A stretch of 64,000 nucleotides of DNA from an uncultured Pelagibacteraceae bacterium (lineage in GTDB: Bacteria; Pseudomonadota; Alphaproteobacteria; Pelagibacterales; Pelagibacteraceae), in contig CACIQQ010000001.1 of the NCBI GenBank assembly GCA_902588835.1, forward strand, positions 62,001 to 126,000. Reading direction: 5' to 3'. Position numbers and translations under genes: made by a program. Below the pieces are notes generated by a model, which did no database searches, was not told where the DNA came from, and worked only from the letters and a program-made list of their open reading frames with translations. Below, piece after piece: positions 1 to 12,573 of this stretch. Within the stretch, counting starts at the first letter, position 1, and the number at the start of each line of letters is the position of its first letter.

Positions 1-1638
1 AGTCACACTTCTGCAGCACAAGGTGGCATCTCAGCAGCTCTAGGTAATATGGGTGAAGATGATTGGAGATGGCATATGTACGATACAGTCAAAGGTTCAG
101 ATTGGTTAGGTGATCAAGATTGTATCGAGTATTTGTGTAAAGAAGCTCCAAGAGCAGTTTTAGAATTAGAAAAATATGGTGTTCCTTTCAGCAGGACTGA
201 AGATGGAAAAATATATCAGCGTCCTTTCGGAGGAATGACAAAGAATTATGGTAACGAGCCTGTTCAAAGAACTTGCGCTGCTGCAGATAGAACTGGCCAC
301 GCTATTTTGCATACCTTATATGGTCAGGCTTTAAAACATAACACAGAATTTTTCATTGAATATTTTGCATTAGATCTTTTAATGAAAGATGGTCAGTGCA
401 AAGGATTAATTGCTTGGAATTTGAATGATGGAACTATTCATAGATTTAGATCTCACATAACAATAATTGCAACGGGCGGTTATGGAAAAGTTTATTACTC
501 AGCAACTTCAGCTCATACATGCACTGGAGATGGAAATGCTATGGTGCTTAGAGCAGGCTTACCTTTACAGGATATGGAGTTCGTCCAATTTCATCCAACA
601 GGAATTTATGGTCATGGAACTTTAATTTCAGAAGGTGTGAGGGGCGAAGGTGGTTATTTAGTAAATTCCAAAGGCGAAAGATTTATGGAAAGATATGCTC
701 CAAAAGCTAAAGATCTTGCCTCAAGAGATGTTGTAAGTAGATCAATTGCGGTTGAAATTAATGAAGGTAGAGGGGTTGGAAATGAAAAAGATCACGTGCA
801 CTTACATTTAAACCATTTAGATCCAAAAGTTATAGAAGAAAGACTACCAGGTATATCAGAGTCCTCAAGATTATTTGCGAATGTAGACGTAACAAAAGAA
901 CCTATACCAGTAGTTCCAACTGTCCATTATAATATGGGAGGTATCCCTACAAATTATAAAGCTGAAGTTTTAACTTTAAATGGATCAGAAAAAACTGTTC
1001 CAGGATTAATGGCAATTGGTGAAGCAGCTTGTGTGTCTGTTCATGGAGCTAACAGGCTCGGATCAAACTCTTTAATTGATCTAGTTGTTTTTGGAAGAGC
1101 TGCAGCTAAGCGCGCAGCAGAGTTGGTAAAACCAGGTACACCCCATGAGGAAATTTCACAGTCTGAGACTGATAAATGTTTAGAAAGATTTGATAGACTT
1201 AGAAATGCATCTGGCACAAATAATACTGCAGATTTAAGATTAGCAATGCAAAAAACAATGCAGTCTAAGTGTGCTGTTTTCAGAACTGAAAAAACTTTAA
1301 AAGAGGGCGTAAATGAAATTAGAAAACCTTTTGAGGGTATGGATGACCTTTCTGTAAAAGATAAGTCTCTAATTTTTAATACTGATCTTGTAGAAACATT
1401 AGAATTCGATAATTTGATTAGACAAGCGATAACTACAATGGACTCTGCTTATCACAGAAAAGAAAGTAGAGGAGCTCATGCTAGAGAAGATTTTCCAAAG
1501 CGAAATGATGAAAAATTTATGCAGCATACATTATCTTGGTGTGATGGCAAAAAAACTAAGATTGACTATAGACCTGTCCACAGATCTACACTATCAAATG
1601 ATGTACAGTACTTTCCCCCACAAGAAAGAGTTTATTAA
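1..1638 (+). CDS. sdhA: Succinate dehydrogenase flavoprotein subunit (5' end truncated by window)
   Basis: Frame is open from base 1 ([22 protein letters not shown]); FAD/active-site motifs such as HPTG and [11 protein letters not shown]; followed by sdhB. Confidence 0.97.
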   Translation, partial: SHTSAAQGGISAALGNMGEDDWRWHMYDTVKGSDWLGDQDCIEYLCKEAPRAVLELEKYGVPFSRTEDGKIYQRPFGGMTKNYGNEPVQRTCAAADRTGHAILHTLYGQALKHNTEFFIEYFALDLLMKDGQCKGLIAWNLNDGTIHRFRSHITIIATGGYGKVYYSATSAHTCTGDGNAMVLRAGLPLQDMEFVQFHPTGIYGHGTLISEGVRGEGGYLVNSKGERFMERYAPKAKDLASRDVVSRSIAVEINEGRGVGNEKDHVHLHLNHLDPKVIEERLPGISESSRLFANVDVTKEPIPVVPTVHYNMGGIPTNYKAEVLTLNGSEKTVPGLMAIGEAACVSVHGANRLGSNSLIDLVVFGRAAAKRAAELVKPGTPHEEISQSETDKCLERFDRLRNASGTNNTADLRLAMQKTMQSKCAVFRTEKTLKEGVNEIRKPFEGMDDLSVKDKSLIFNTDLVETLEFDNLIRQAITTMDSAYHRKESRGAHAREDFPKRNDEKFMQHTLSWCDGKKTKIDYRPVHRSTLSNDVQYFPPQERVY

Positions 1639-2408
1639 TGGTTCAGATAAACTTGCCACAAAATTCTAAAGTTGAAAAAGGCAAGTATTTTAAGGATAAA
1701 ACCGGTTCCAAAAATATTCGTAAAGTGAACATATATAGATGGGATCCATCTACAGGAAAAAATCCAAGGATCGATACTTATGAAGTAGATATGGATAATT
1801 GTCCTTCAAAAGTTTTAGATTTGTTGAACAAAATTAAAAATGAAATAGATCCATCAATTGCTTACAGAAGATCATGTGCACATGGAGTATGTGGATCATG
1901 CGCTATGAATATGGATGGAAAAAACGGGTTAGCTTGTACGAAGCCACACGCTGAAATTAAAGGAGATATAAATATCTATCCATTACCACATTTAAAAGTT
2001 TTAAAAGATTTAATTGGGGACCTCAGCACTTTATATAAACAATATGAGTCTGTGGAACCGTGGTTAAAAACAACCTCAAAAACTGAAAAAGAGAATATTC
2101 AATCCAAAGAAGATAGAGCTAAACTTGATGGGCTTTACGAGTGTATAATGTGTGCATGCTGCTCAACATCTTGTCCAAGTTATTGGTGGAATGGCGATAA
2201 ATATTTAGGCCCTGCCGTTCTTTTACAAGCTTACAGATGGATAATTGATTCAAGAGATGAAGACAGAAAAGAGAGATTAAAAAAAGTTGCAGATGAACTT
2301 AAGCTATATAGGTGTCATACTATTATGAATTGTACTAATGCTTGCCCCAAAGGTTTAAATCCAGCAAAAGCAATAGCCTCAATTAAGAAAATGCTTGCAA
2401 CTAGCTAA
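1638..2408 (+). CDS. sdhB: Succinate dehydrogenase iron-sulfur subunit
   Basis: [15 protein letters not shown] and [17 protein letters not shown] / [17 protein letters not shown] Fe-S motifs; TAATG overlap with sdhA. Confidence 0.97.
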   Translation: MVQINLPQNSKVEKGKYFKDKTGSKNIRKVNIYRWDPSTGKNPRIDTYEVDMDNCPSKVLDLLNKIKNEIDPSIAYRRSCAHGVCGSCAMNMDGKNGLACTKPHAEIKGDINIYPLPHLKVLKDLIGDLSTLYKQYESVEPWLKTTSKTEKENIQSKEDRAKLDGLYECIMCACCSTSCPSYWWNGDKYLGPAVLLQAYRWIIDSRDEDRKERLKKVADELKLYRCHTIMNCTNACPKGLNPAKAIASIKKMLATS

Positions 2409-2432
2409 TTACTTAATTAAATAATTTCGCCG

Positions 2433-3926
2433 ATGAATTTAATTCAACATTATATAAACGGTAAGATCTATAAAGGATCGTCGTCGAGAAAAGGGAAGGT
2501 TTTCAACCCTGCAACAGGTGCTCAAGAGTCAGAAGTAATACTTGGAACAAAATCTGATTTGGACCATGCAGTAGAAAACGCAAAAACAGCTTTCGAAAAA
2601 TGGTCTCAAGTTACTCCTCTTCAAAGAGCTAGAATAATTTTTAAATACAAAGAATTAATTGAAAAAAATTATGATGAATTGACCAAACTAATTGTTTCAG
2701 AACATGGAAAAGTTTATGAGGATGCAAAAGGTTCTCTTACAAGAGGTCTTGAAATAGTTGAGTTTGCATGTGGTATTCCTCAAATGCTTAAAGGAGAATT
2801 TACTGAGAATGTTGGAACAAATATAGATAGCTGGTCTATGAGACAGCCTCTAGGTGTTTGCGCAGGAATCACACCTTTTAACTTCCCTGCAATGGTTCCA
2901 ATGTGGATGTTTCCAATGGCAATTGCCTGCGGAAATACTTTTATTTTAAAACCATCTGAAAAAGATCCTTCATGCTCTATTCGTCTCGCTCAACTTTTTT
3001 CAGAAGCTGGTTTACCCGATGGGGTTTTAAATGTAGTAAATGGTGATAAAGAGGTAGTTGATTCAATATTAACAAATAAAGATGTAAAAGCTGTAAGTTT
3101 TGTAGGTTCAACACCAATAGCAAAATATATTTATGAAAATGCTGCGAAAAATGAAAAAAGGGTGCAAGCATTGGGTGGAGCAAAAAATCATTGTGTAGTA
3201 ATGCCAGATTGCGATATGGATCAAGCTGTCAACGGTCTTATGGGAGCAGCTTATGGTTCTGCAGGAGAAAGATGTATGGCTCAATCTGTTGCAGTAGCAG
3301 TAGGAGGGATTGGTGACAAACTTGTAGAAAAATTATCAAAAAAAGTTGAAGCTTTAAAGGTTGGTCCGGGCCTAGATAAAAATTCTGAGATGGGACCTTT
3401 AGTTACAAAAGAGCATTTGGAAAAAGTAAAAGGTTATGTTGATTTAGGAGTAAAAGAAGGCGCAAAATTAGTTGTGGATGGTCGAGACATTAAACTTCAA
3501 GGATATGAGAATGGTTTTTTCATTGGTGGTTGCTTGTTTGATAATGTCACAAAAAATATGAGAATTTATAATGAGGAAATTTTTGGTCCAGTGCTTTCTG
3601 TCGTAAGAGTTAAAGATTTTAATGACGCGATTAAATTGATTAACGATCATGAATTCGGTAATGGGACAAGCGTTTATACCAGAGATGGAGATGTAGGAAG
3701 AACTTTTGCAAATAAAATTAAAGTTGGGATGGTAGGCATAAATATACCTATTCCTGTCCCTGTTGCATTTCACAGTTTTGGAGGATGGAAAAGATCTTTG
3801 TTTGGGGACTTACATATGCATGGACCTGAAGGTGTAAAGTTTTACACTAAACTAAAAACTATCACATCACGTTGGCCGTCAGGGATTGGTTCAGATCCTG
3901 AGTTCGTAATGCCAACAATGAAATAA
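2433..3926 (+). CDS. mmsA: Methylmalonate-semialdehyde dehydrogenase (CoA-acylating), ALDH family
   Basis: Full-length ALDH with [14 protein letters not shown] catalytic Cys region and [13 protein letters not shown] typical of MMSDH. Confidence 0.88.
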   Translation: MNLIQHYINGKIYKGSSSRKGKVFNPATGAQESEVILGTKSDLDHAVENAKTAFEKWSQVTPLQRARIIFKYKELIEKNYDELTKLIVSEHGKVYEDAKGSLTRGLEIVEFACGIPQMLKGEFTENVGTNIDSWSMRQPLGVCAGITPFNFPAMVPMWMFPMAIACGNTFILKPSEKDPSCSIRLAQLFSEAGLPDGVLNVVNGDKEVVDSILTNKDVKAVSFVGSTPIAKYIYENAAKNEKRVQALGGAKNHCVVMPDCDMDQAVNGLMGAAYGSAGERCMAQSVAVAVGGIGDKLVEKLSKKVEALKVGPGLDKNSEMGPLVTKEHLEKVKGYVDLGVKEGAKLVVDGRDIKLQGYENGFFIGGCLFDNVTKNMRIYNEEIFGPVLSVVRVKDFNDAIKLINDHEFGNGTSVYTRDGDVGRTFANKIKVGMVGINIPIPVPVAFHSFGGWKRSLFGDLHMHGPEGVKFYTKLKTITSRWPSGIGSDPEFVMPTMK

Positions 3927-3939
3927 CATAAAGGAAAAT

Positions 3940-4902
3940 ATGAAAAAAATAAGTTTGATTGGAGCAGGACAAATTGGTGGAACTTTAGCTCACTTGATAG
4001 GGGTTAAAGAATTAGTGAATGAAGTAGTTCTTTTTGATGTAGCTAGTGGTATTGCTAAAGGAAAAGCTCTTGATATTGCACAATCATCCTCAGTTGATGG
4101 TTTCAATGTAAAATTTTCAGGGACGGATAAATACGAAGATATTAAAAACTCTGATGTCATAATTATAACAGCTGGGGTCCCTAGAAAACCTGGTATGAGT
4201 AGAGACGATTTACTAGGTATCAATCTTAAAATAATTAAACAAGTTGCAGAAGGAATTAAAAAAAATTCTCCAGAAGCTTTTATAATTTGTATTACAAATC
4301 CTCTCGATGTTATGGTAATGGCTTTCCAAAAATATTCTCAGCTTGAAGCCAAAAAGGTCGTTGGTATGGCGGGAATATTAGATAGCTCGAGATTTAAACT
4401 TTTTTTATCAGAAGAGCTAAAGGTTCCAGTAAAAGAGATAGATGCAATGGTCATGGGGGGCCATGGAGATACGATGGTACCTATGCCAAGATTCACTAAA
4501 GTATCTGGAAAACCTTTATTAGATCTTGTCAATTCAGGTGTTATTTCAAAAGAAAAACTCGAAAGCATTAATCAACGAACAAGAGACGGTGGAGCTGAAA
4601 TTGTAAAATTTTTAGAAAAAGGCTCCGCATATTATGCGCCAGCTGCTTCAGGAGTACAAATGGCTGAAGCATTCTTGGGTGATAAGAAACTGCAACTACC
4701 TTGCGCCGCGCACTTAGAGGGTCAATATGGCTTTAAAGGAATTTACGCAGGTGTTCCAGTCGTTATAGGAAAAAATGGAGTAGAAAAAATAGTTGAAATT
4801 GAACTTGATGAAAAAGAAAAAACAGAATTTGTTAATTCTGTCAATGCTGTGAATAAGCTTTGGGAGGCAGCACTAAAAATTGACCCTAGCTTGAAAAAGT
4901 AA
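3940..4902 (+). CDS. mdh: Malate dehydrogenase (LDH-like type)
   Basis: [15 protein letters not shown] motif, [16 protein letters not shown] active site; position in TCA operon. Confidence 0.96.
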   Translation: MKKISLIGAGQIGGTLAHLIGVKELVNEVVLFDVASGIAKGKALDIAQSSSVDGFNVKFSGTDKYEDIKNSDVIIITAGVPRKPGMSRDDLLGINLKIIKQVAEGIKKNSPEAFIICITNPLDVMVMAFQKYSQLEAKKVVGMAGILDSSRFKLFLSEELKVPVKEIDAMVMGGHGDTMVPMPRFTKVSGKPLLDLVNSGVISKEKLESINQRTRDGGAEIVKFLEKGSAYYAPAASGVQMAEAFLGDKKLQLPCAAHLEGQYGFKGIYAGVPVVIGKNGVEKIVEIELDEKEKTEFVNSVNAVNKLWEAALKIDPSLKK

Positions 4903-6062
4903 TGAATATTCACGAACACCAGGCTAAACAACTTTTAAAAAAATTTGGCGCCATAGTTCCTAACGGAGAAGCTTGTTTTACTGTACAAGAAGTTTTAGAA
5001 AAAGCAAAAAAACTCAATCTTAAAAAATATGTTCTTAAAGCACAAATCCACGCTGGTGGGAGAGGTAAGGCCGGTGGAGTTAAAATATTAGATAATTTAG
5101 TTGACCTCGAAAAAGCTGCAAAAGATTTATTAGGAAAAAAATTAGTTACTCATCAGACAGGACCTAATGGCAAGGAAGTTAAAAGACTTTATCTTGAAGA
5201 GCCGTCAAATATTAAAAAAGAATTTTATTTATCCTGTCTTATTGACAGAGCAAGTTCCAAAATAGCTTTTATCTCAAGTGATCAGGGCGGGATGGACATA
5301 GAGGAGGTTGCAAAAAAAGATCCAAGCAAAATCAGCACTATCAAAATTAATTTTTCGGGGGATATCAAAGATGAGGATTGTAAAAAAATAGTTCAAAATT
5401 TTAATTTAGATGATGACGCCAACCTAAAATGTATCAAGATTATAAAGTCAATTTATAAAACATTCATTTCAACTGATGCTAGCTTAATTGAAATCAATCC
5501 ACTTATACTTACAAAAGAAAATAATATTGTTTGTCTTGATGCAAAAATCAGTTTCGATGATAACGCAATTTTTAAACATCCAGAATTATTAGAATTAAGA
5601 GATTTGAATGAAGAGGATCCTACAGAAATAGAGGCAAGTAAACATGATTTAGCTTATATAAAATTAGATGGAACTATTGGATGTATGGTAAACGGAGCAG
5701 GATTGGCAATGGCTACAATGGATATAATTAAATTACATGGTCAAGAACCAGCAAATTTTTTAGATGTAGGGGGTGGCGCATCTAAAGAAAAAGTTTCAGC
5801 AGCATTTAAAATAATTTTATCTGACAAAAATGTTAAAGGAATATTGATAAATATTTTTGGCGGTATAATGAGATGTGATGTCCTTGCACAAGGTATTGTT
5901 GAGGCCGCAAAAGAAACTAAAATAGATATACCACTTGTAGTAAGACTCGCCGGAACAAATTCTGAGGAGGGTAAAAAGATATTAGACGAATCTGGATTAA
6001 AGATAATCTCTGCAAGTGATTTAGGAGATGCAGCAAAAAAAATTGTAAAACAAGTGAAATAA
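4902..6062 (+). CDS. sucC: Succinyl-CoA synthetase beta subunit
   Basis: [17 protein letters not shown]-terminus, [25 protein letters not shown]. Confidence 0.97.
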   Translation: MNIHEHQAKQLLKKFGAIVPNGEACFTVQEVLEKAKKLNLKKYVLKAQIHAGGRGKAGGVKILDNLVDLEKAAKDLLGKKLVTHQTGPNGKEVKRLYLEEPSNIKKEFYLSCLIDRASSKIAFISSDQGGMDIEEVAKKDPSKISTIKINFSGDIKDEDCKKIVQNFNLDDDANLKCIKIIKSIYKTFISTDASLIEINPLILTKENNIVCLDAKISFDDNAIFKHPELLELRDLNEEDPTEIEASKHDLAYIKLDGTIGCMVNGAGLAMATMDIIKLHGQEPANFLDVGGGASKEKVSAAFKIILSDKNVKGILINIFGGIMRCDVLAQGIVEAAKETKIDIPLVVRLAGTNSEEGKKILDESGLKIISASDLGDAAKKIVKQVK

Positions 6063-6063
6063 A

Positions 6064-6939
6064 ATGTCAGTTTTAATTAATAAAAATACTAAACTTATAT
6101 GCCAAGGGTTTACAGGTTCTCATGGAACCTTCCACTCTGAACAATCAATTAAATATGGAACAAATCTTGTTGGGGGCGTAACTCCAGGCAAGGGTGGACA
6201 AACACACTTAAATAAACCTGTTTTTAATTCTGTTAAAGAAGCAAAAGAACAGACTAATGCGAACGCAACAATGATTTATGTGCCCGCAAAATTTGCTGCT
6301 GCGGCAATAATAGAAGCAATTGAAGCTAAAATTGAATTGATAGTTTGCATAACTGAGGGAATTCCAATCTTGGATATGTTAAAAGTTAAAGAAAAATTAT
6401 TAAATTCAGCATCAAGATTAATTGGACCAAATTGTCCAGGAATTATTACGCCAGGTGAATGTAAGATTGGTATTATGCCAGGCAACATTCATAAGAAGGG
6501 ATCTGTTGGGATAGTCTCAAGATCAGGGACTTTAACTTATGAAGCTGTTGCACAAACAACTGAAAATGGATTGGGACAGTCGACGTGTATCGGGATAGGT
6601 GGCGATCCAATTAATGGAACTAATTTTATTGATTGTTTAGACTTATTTTTAAACGACCCAGAAACAGAGTCTATTTTAATGATCGGTGAAATTGGAGGAA
6701 CTGCAGAAGAAGAAGCAGCAGAATTTGTTAAAAATCATAAAATCAAAAAGCCTATGGTAGGATTTATTGCCGGTATAACAGCACCCCCTGGACGAAGAAT
6801 GGGACACGCGGGAGCAATAATTTCTGGTGGAAAAGGTGGAGCTTCAGATAAGATCGATACAATGACAGATGCAGGTATTATCATTGCAAAATCTCCTGCG
6901 GAAATGGGAATTACATTAAAAAATAAATTGGGTCTTTAA
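6064..6939 (+). CDS. sucD: Succinyl-CoA synthetase alpha subunit
   Basis: [35 protein letters not shown], phospho-His region GHAGAI. Confidence 0.97.
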   Translation: MSVLINKNTKLICQGFTGSHGTFHSEQSIKYGTNLVGGVTPGKGGQTHLNKPVFNSVKEAKEQTNANATMIYVPAKFAAAAIIEAIEAKIELIVCITEGIPILDMLKVKEKLLNSASRLIGPNCPGIITPGECKIGIMPGNIHKKGSVGIVSRSGTLTYEAVAQTTENGLGQSTCIGIGGDPINGTNFIDCLDLFLNDPETESILMIGEIGGTAEEEAAEFVKNHKIKKPMVGFIAGITAPPGRRMGHAGAIISGGKGGASDKIDTMTDAGIIIAKSPAEMGITLKNKLGL

Positions 6940-6970
6940 TATTTTAATGTTAATACTATAATAATCTTAA

Positions 6971-9829
6971 ATGAGCTCTTCGAAAAATTTAGAATTTAAG
7001 CAACAGTCTTTTCTTAATAAATCTAACAGCCAATTCATAGAAGAAATGTATGTTAGATTTATAGAAAATGACCCTGAATTACCAGATAGTTGGAAAAAAT
7101 ATTTTAGTGATTTGAATGAAGATTTAAACTCAGTTACGAAAGAGATAACAGGCCCTACATGGGGTCCAAAAAAAATATCGATTGATCCAAAAAGGAATAG
7201 AAAATTAGAGGAAAACCTTAGTGGTTCAGAAAAAGAAAAAGTTGATTCAATCAAAGCAATTGCGTTGATTAGAGCATACAGAATAAGAGGCCATCTTATA
7301 GCAAACCTTGATCCCCTTGGATTAATGAAACGAGATTATCTTTATGAATTACATCCAAATGACCATGGATTTAAATCAGAAGATTTTGATAGAAAAATAT
7401 ATCTTAATTCGTATATGGATGTCGGCTACGCATCAGTAAATGAAATTATCGCAAAATTAAGAAAGGTATATTGCTCTTCAATAGGTGCAGAATATATGCA
7501 TATTACGAACCCGACTGAGAAAGTTTGGTTTAGGGAAAGAATGGAAAAAGACGAAAATCAAATTAATTTTACTGAAAAAGGTAAGGACGCGATTTTAAAT
7601 AAGATTATTCAGGCGGAGGGTTTTGAAAAATTTTTAGCGAAAAAATATGTTGGCACAAAGAGATTTGGTCTAGACGGCGCAGAGTCCTTAATACCTGCTT
7701 TAGAGCAAATAATTAAAAGAGGGGGTCAACTAGGGGTTAAAGAAATTAAAATTGGAATGTCTCACAGGGGAAGATTAAATGTTTTAGCGAATGTTCTCCA
7801 AAAATCTTATAAAAGAATTTTTAACGAATTTGCAGGTGAATTCGTATCATCCAGCGAAGATTCTACTGGCGATGTAAAATATCATTTAGGTGCCTCTTCA
7901 GATAGAACTTTTGATGGCAATTCAGTTCATGTAAGCCTTACAGATAACCCATCTCATTTGGAGGCAGTTAACCCTGTTGTTCTTGGTCAAACAAGAGCAA
8001 AACAATATTTTCATAATGATAAAGAGAGAAAAAAAGTAATACCTTTACTAATTCATGGAGATGCTGCATTTGCTGGCCAAGGTGTTGTTGCAGAGTGTTT
8101 TGCTATGTCAGGACTAAAAGGTCATAATACAGGTGGAACGATCCATATAATTGTTAATAACCAAATTGGATTTACAACAAGCCCAAGATTTGCAAGATCA
8201 AGTCCATATCCATCTGATTTAGGAAAAATTGTTGAGGCACCTATTCTACATTGCAATGGTGATGATCCTGAGGCGGTTGTTCATTGTGCGAAAATTGCTA
8301 TTGAGTTTAGACAAAAATTTAACAAAGACGTAGTTATTGATATGATTTGTTACAGAAGATTTGGTCATAATGAGGGAGATGAACCATCATTTACTCAACC
8401 TTTAATGTATAAGAAAATAAGGTCTCACCCATCAACTTTAAACATTTATGGAAAAAAACTTATTGAGGAAAATAGTTTATCTGAGGAAAAATTTAAAAAT
8501 AAGATAAATGATTTTAAAAATCTTTTAGATGACCAATTCAAAAATGCAAATGACTATAAGCCAAAATTAAATTGGTTCGAGGGAACCTGGTCTAGATATC
8601 AGCCAAAAAAAGGTAAAGATAAAAGAGGACAAACTGGGGTTGATATACCTAAATTAAAGAAACTTTCTGAGAAAATTAACTTTCTTGGTCCAGAGCTTAA
8701 TATTCATAAAACCATTCAGAAAATATTTATAAATAGAAATAAATCTGTTCAAGAAGAGAAAAATATAGATTGGGCTAATGCAGAAACACTTGCATTTGCT
8801 ACATTACTTCAGGAAGGATATCCTGTAAGATTAGTGGGTCAAGATAGTGGCCGTGGTACTTTTAGTCAAAGACATTCGGTGTTGAGAAATCAAGAAGACA
8901 ATTCAAGGTATGTACCATTAGACCATGTATCTTCTAAACAGAAAAAATTTGAGGTAGTAGATAGTTTCTTGTCTGAGCTTGCAGTACTTGGATTTGAATA
9001 TGGTTACAGTCTAGTAGAACCAGAAACTTTGACAGTATGGGAAGCTCAATTCGGTGATTTTGCAAACGGAGCTCAAGTTGTAATTGATCAATTTATAGCA
9101 TCTGGAGAAAGAAAGTGGTTTAGAGCTTCAGGCCTAGTTCTTTTACTTCCTCATGGTTATGAAGGTCAAGGACCTGAACACTCATCCGCAAGACTTGAGA
9201 GATTTTTACAACTTTGTGCACAAGAAAATTTACAGGTATTAAACTGCACAACACCTGCCAATTATTTCCATGCGCTTAGAAGACAAATTCATCGAGAATT
9301 CAGAAAGCCTCTTGTGATTATGACACCAAAATCTTTATTGAGAAATAAATATTGTGTTTCTAACATTGAGGATTTTGGAAAGAACAACTCATTTCACAGA
9401 GTTTTAGAAGATCATGCTTTAAATAAAAAAAATAAATTAATTGAACTCAAAAAACCAAAAAAAATACGTAAAGTAGTTATTTGTTCTGGAAAAATATATT
9501 TTGATCTTTTAGATGCCAGAGAGAAAGCAAAAGTCGATGATGTTGTTTTAATAAGAATAGAGCAACTTTATCCGTTTCCTATAAGGTCTTTGACAAAAGT
9601 TATTAAACCATATGCTGAATACGCTAAATTTATTTGGTGCCAAGAAGAACCAAAAAATATGGGCGCTTGGTTTTCTGTAAGGGATTATATTCAATGGACT
9701 TTAGATAATTTAGAGGTTAAAAAGAAATTAAAGTTTATTGGTAGAAATCCTTCAGCTTCACCAGCTACAGGATATGCGAAAAGACATGCCAAACAACAAA
9801 AAGAAATTATAGATAAGATTTTAGAATAA
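6971..9829 (+). CDS. sucA: 2-oxoglutarate dehydrogenase E1 component
   Basis: 952 aa; [45 protein letters not shown]. Confidence 0.97.
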   Translation: MSSSKNLEFKQQSFLNKSNSQFIEEMYVRFIENDPELPDSWKKYFSDLNEDLNSVTKEITGPTWGPKKISIDPKRNRKLEENLSGSEKEKVDSIKAIALIRAYRIRGHLIANLDPLGLMKRDYLYELHPNDHGFKSEDFDRKIYLNSYMDVGYASVNEIIAKLRKVYCSSIGAEYMHITNPTEKVWFRERMEKDENQINFTEKGKDAILNKIIQAEGFEKFLAKKYVGTKRFGLDGAESLIPALEQIIKRGGQLGVKEIKIGMSHRGRLNVLANVLQKSYKRIFNEFAGEFVSSSEDSTGDVKYHLGASSDRTFDGNSVHVSLTDNPSHLEAVNPVVLGQTRAKQYFHNDKERKKVIPLLIHGDAAFAGQGVVAECFAMSGLKGHNTGGTIHIIVNNQIGFTTSPRFARSSPYPSDLGKIVEAPILHCNGDDPEAVVHCAKIAIEFRQKFNKDVVIDMICYRRFGHNEGDEPSFTQPLMYKKIRSHPSTLNIYGKKLIEENSLSEEKFKNKINDFKNLLDDQFKNANDYKPKLNWFEGTWSRYQPKKGKDKRGQTGVDIPKLKKLSEKINFLGPELNIHKTIQKIFINRNKSVQEEKNIDWANAETLAFATLLQEGYPVRLVGQDSGRGTFSQRHSVLRNQEDNSRYVPLDHVSSKQKKFEVVDSFLSELAVLGFEYGYSLVEPETLTVWEAQFGDFANGAQVVIDQFIASGERKWFRASGLVLLLPHGYEGQGPEHSSARLERFLQLCAQENLQVLNCTTPANYFHALRRQIHREFRKPLVIMTPKSLLRNKYCVSNIEDFGKNNSFHRVLEDHALNKKNKLIELKKPKKIRKVVICSGKIYFDLLDAREKAKVDDVVLIRIEQLYPFPIRSLTKVIKPYAEYAKFIWCQEEPKNMGAWFSVRDYIQWTLDNLEVKKKLKFIGRNPSASPATGYAKRHAKQQKEIIDKILE

Positions 9830-11151
9830 TGTCAGACAAAATTGTAGTCCCAGTTTTAGGCGAAAGCATAACAGAAGCAACAGTAGCCAAATGGTTAAAA
9901 AATAAAGGTGATAGTGTTGAGGCTGACGAACCTGTCGTAGAACTTGAAACTGATAAAGTAAATTTAGAAGTTCCATCTCCATCAGATGGAGTGCTAAGCG
10001 AAATAAATGCACAAAATGGATCAACTGTTGAAGTGGGTGCTGTTCTTGGATCAATAATTGGTGGAAGTTCTCAAAAAGAGGTTAGTGAAGATGAACCAAA
10101 AAAAGATGAACCAATTAAAAACGAGGATAATGTTGTTAGTTTAAAAAAAGAAGCAGAATCAAAAGAAGTTGAAACAAAACTATTTGATAAAGAGGAAGAA
10201 ATTTCAGAGCCCCAAGATGATACAAAAAAGGAAGAACCATTAGTTCTTACTGAAGAAGTATCATCAAAAAAAGAGAAATCAAAAAAAACAATAGATTTAT
10301 CAATTTCCCCAGCTGTAAGAAAGATTGCTGCAGATAATAAAATTGATCTAAAAAAAATTCAAGGAACTGGCAAAGGTGGAAGAATTTCTAAAGGTGATCT
10401 ATTAAGCTTAATGAATGTAAAGCCGGCTCCTTCTGAGCGAAAGATAAAATTTGGCCAAGAAGAAAAAATAAAGATGACAAGGCTAAGGCTAACAATTGCT
10501 AAAAGACTTAAACAAGCCCAAGATAATGCTGCAATGCTTACAACTTTTAATGAAGTTGATATGAGTGGTATAATTGAGATGAGAAAAGAAAATCAAAATG
10601 ATTTTCAAGATAGGTTTGGGATTAAACTAGGATTCATGTCATTTTTTGTAAAAGCTTGCATTGAAAGTCTAAAACTCTTTCCAGCAATTAATGCTGAAAT
10701 CGAGGGAGAGAACATAATTTATAAGAACTATTATAATATAAGTTTTGCAGTAGGCACCGAAAAAGGTCTTGTGGTTCCGGTCTTAAAAAATGCAGATGAA
10801 ATGTCTTTTGCAGAAATAGAAAAGAAAATTAAAGAATTGTCTGATAAAGCAAGAGATGGAAAGATTACAATTGACGATCTTCAAGGCGGAACATTTACTA
10901 TCAGTAACGGCGGTGTCTATGGGTCAATGTTATCAACACCTATTTTAAATTTACCTCAATCCGGAGTTTTAGGAATGCATAATATTGTAGAAAGGCCGCA
11001 TGTGGTAAATGGTGAAATTAAAATAAGACCAATAATGTATATAGCTTTATCGTATGATCATAGAATAATTGATGGAAAAGAAGCGGTTTCTTTTTTAAAA
11101 AATACAAAAGATAACTTAGAAGATCCAAGAAGATTATTTTTAAATTTATAG
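9829..11151 (+). CDS. sucB: 2-oxoglutarate dehydrogenase E2 component (dihydrolipoyl succinyltransferase)
   Basis: Lipoyl domain ([15 protein letters not shown]), charged linker, catalytic [13 protein letters not shown]. Confidence 0.96.
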   Translation: MSDKIVVPVLGESITEATVAKWLKNKGDSVEADEPVVELETDKVNLEVPSPSDGVLSEINAQNGSTVEVGAVLGSIIGGSSQKEVSEDEPKKDEPIKNEDNVVSLKKEAESKEVETKLFDKEEEISEPQDDTKKEEPLVLTEEVSSKKEKSKKTIDLSISPAVRKIAADNKIDLKKIQGTGKGGRISKGDLLSLMNVKPAPSERKIKFGQEEKIKMTRLRLTIAKRLKQAQDNAAMLTTFNEVDMSGIIEMRKENQNDFQDRFGIKLGFMSFFVKACIESLKLFPAINAEIEGENIIYKNYYNISFAVGTEKGLVVPVLKNADEMSFAEIEKKIKELSDKARDGKITIDDLQGGTFTISNGGVYGSMLSTPILNLPQSGVLGMHNIVERPHVVNGEIKIRPIMYIALSYDHRIIDGKEAVSFLKNTKDNLEDPRRLFLNL

Positions 11152-11154
11152 TTT

Positions 11155-12555
11155 ATGACAGAAAAATTTGACTCAGTAGTGATCGGTGGCGGACCTGGTG
11201 GATATGTTTGTGCTATAAGGTTAGCTCAGTTAGGTCAAAAAACTGCTTGTATAGAAGCTAGAGGTGCTCTGGGTGGAACTTGTTTAAACATTGGATGTAT
11301 TCCTTCAAAAAGCTTATTAAATTTGTCTGAGAATTTTAAAAAGGCTAAAAATTTTTCTAAACTTGGAATTGAAACAGGAGACGTAAAACTTAATTTAGAT
11401 AAGATGATGAAAAATAAGGAAAAAGCAGTTTCAATTTTGACCAAGGGTGTTGAATTTTTATTCAAAAAAAACAAAGTAACTTACTTAAAAGGTTTCGGCA
11501 GTTTTGTTTCTGACAAAAAAATATCAGTAAAAGGTGAAGATGGTAAAAAAAAAGAAATTGAGGCAAAAAACATTATTATTGCGACTGGATCTGAGGCAAT
11601 GCCCATGCCCAATGTAGAATTTGATGAAAAAACAATCGTCTCTTCGACAGGTGCCCTATCTTTAAAAGAAGTTCCAAAAAGTCTAGTTGTCGTTGGTGGG
11701 GGTTATATAGGTTTAGAAATGGGTTCTGTCTGGTCTCGTTTAGGGGCTGAAGTAAATGTAATCGAATTTTTAGATCATATAACACCTGGGATGGATAGAG
11801 AGATTTCAGAAGAGTTTATGAAAATATTGAAGAAACAAAATATAAAGTTTCACTTAAATAGAAAAGTAACTAGCATTAAAAAAACTAGCAATGGGGTACA
11901 AATTTCAACGTCAGATAAGAATGGAGACAGCAAAGAATTTAATTGTGACGTAGCCCTGATATCAATTGGAAGAAAACCGTTTACATCTAATTTAAATTTG
12001 AGTTCTGCAGGAGTAAAATCAGATGAAAAAGGAAGGATTAAAATTGATAAAAAATTTCAAACTTCAGCAAAAAATATTTACGCTATTGGGGATGTAATTG
12101 ATGGTCCAATGTTAGCTCACAAAGCTGAAGAAGAAGGGATCGCAGTCGCAGAAATAATTGCAGGTCAATCTGGTCATGTAAACTACGATTTAATTCCGGG
12201 AGTAATTTACACTACTCCTGAGGTTGCAAGTATAGGTTTAACGGAAGAGCAACTTAAAGAAAAGAATAAGTCTTATAAAATTGGAAAGTTTCCTTTTATG
12301 GCCAACTCAAGAGCTAAAGCAATTGATGAGCCTGAAGGATTCGTAAAAATCTTAGCCGATAAAGATACTGATAAAGTTTTAGGAGTACATATGATAGGGC
12401 CTCATGTAGGAGAAATGATCGCAGAAATGGCAGTCGCAATGGAATTTGGAGCAAGCTCTGAGGATATCGCACGAACGTGCCATGCCCATCCAACATTTTC
12501 TGAGGCAATAAAAGAGGCAGCTTTATCTGTTGAAAAAAGACAAATTCATTCTTAA
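11155..12555 (+). CDS. lpdA: Dihydrolipoyl dehydrogenase (E3)
   Basis: GGTCLNIGCIPSKSLL redox-active disulfide, C-terminal HAHPTFSEAI. Confidence 0.96.
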   Translation: MTEKFDSVVIGGGPGGYVCAIRLAQLGQKTACIEARGALGGTCLNIGCIPSKSLLNLSENFKKAKNFSKLGIETGDVKLNLDKMMKNKEKAVSILTKGVEFLFKKNKVTYLKGFGSFVSDKKISVKGEDGKKKEIEAKNIIIATGSEAMPMPNVEFDEKTIVSSTGALSLKEVPKSLVVVGGGYIGLEMGSVWSRLGAEVNVIEFLDHITPGMDREISEEFMKILKKQNIKFHLNRKVTSIKKTSNGVQISTSDKNGDSKEFNCDVALISIGRKPFTSNLNLSSAGVKSDEKGRIKIDKKFQTSAKNIYAIGDVIDGPMLAHKAEEEGIAVAEIIAGQSGHVNYDLIPGVIYTTPEVASIGLTEEQLKEKNKSYKIGKFPFMANSRAKAIDEPEGFVKILADKDTDKVLGVHMIGPHVGEMIAEMAVAMEFGASSEDIARTCHAHPTFSEAIKEAALSVEKRQIHS

Positions 12556-12573
12556 AATTTTTTTCATTACAAA

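Noticed and set aside
1478-1669. 63-aa plus-strand ORF overlapping the sdhA/sdhB junction
   Set aside because: Alternative frame within two conserved genes.
3468-3773. 101-aa minus-strand ORF inside mmsA
   Set aside because: Antisense shadow ORF without family signature.
9821-10054. Gln/Leu/His-rich minus-strand ORF over sucB lipoyl domain
   Set aside because: Composition is the mirror of the sucB coding sequence; no independent evidence.
10081-10300. Lys/Glu-rich repetitive segment in sucB
   Set aside because: Ordinary flexible linker between the lipoyl and E3-binding domains, not a functional DNA repeat.
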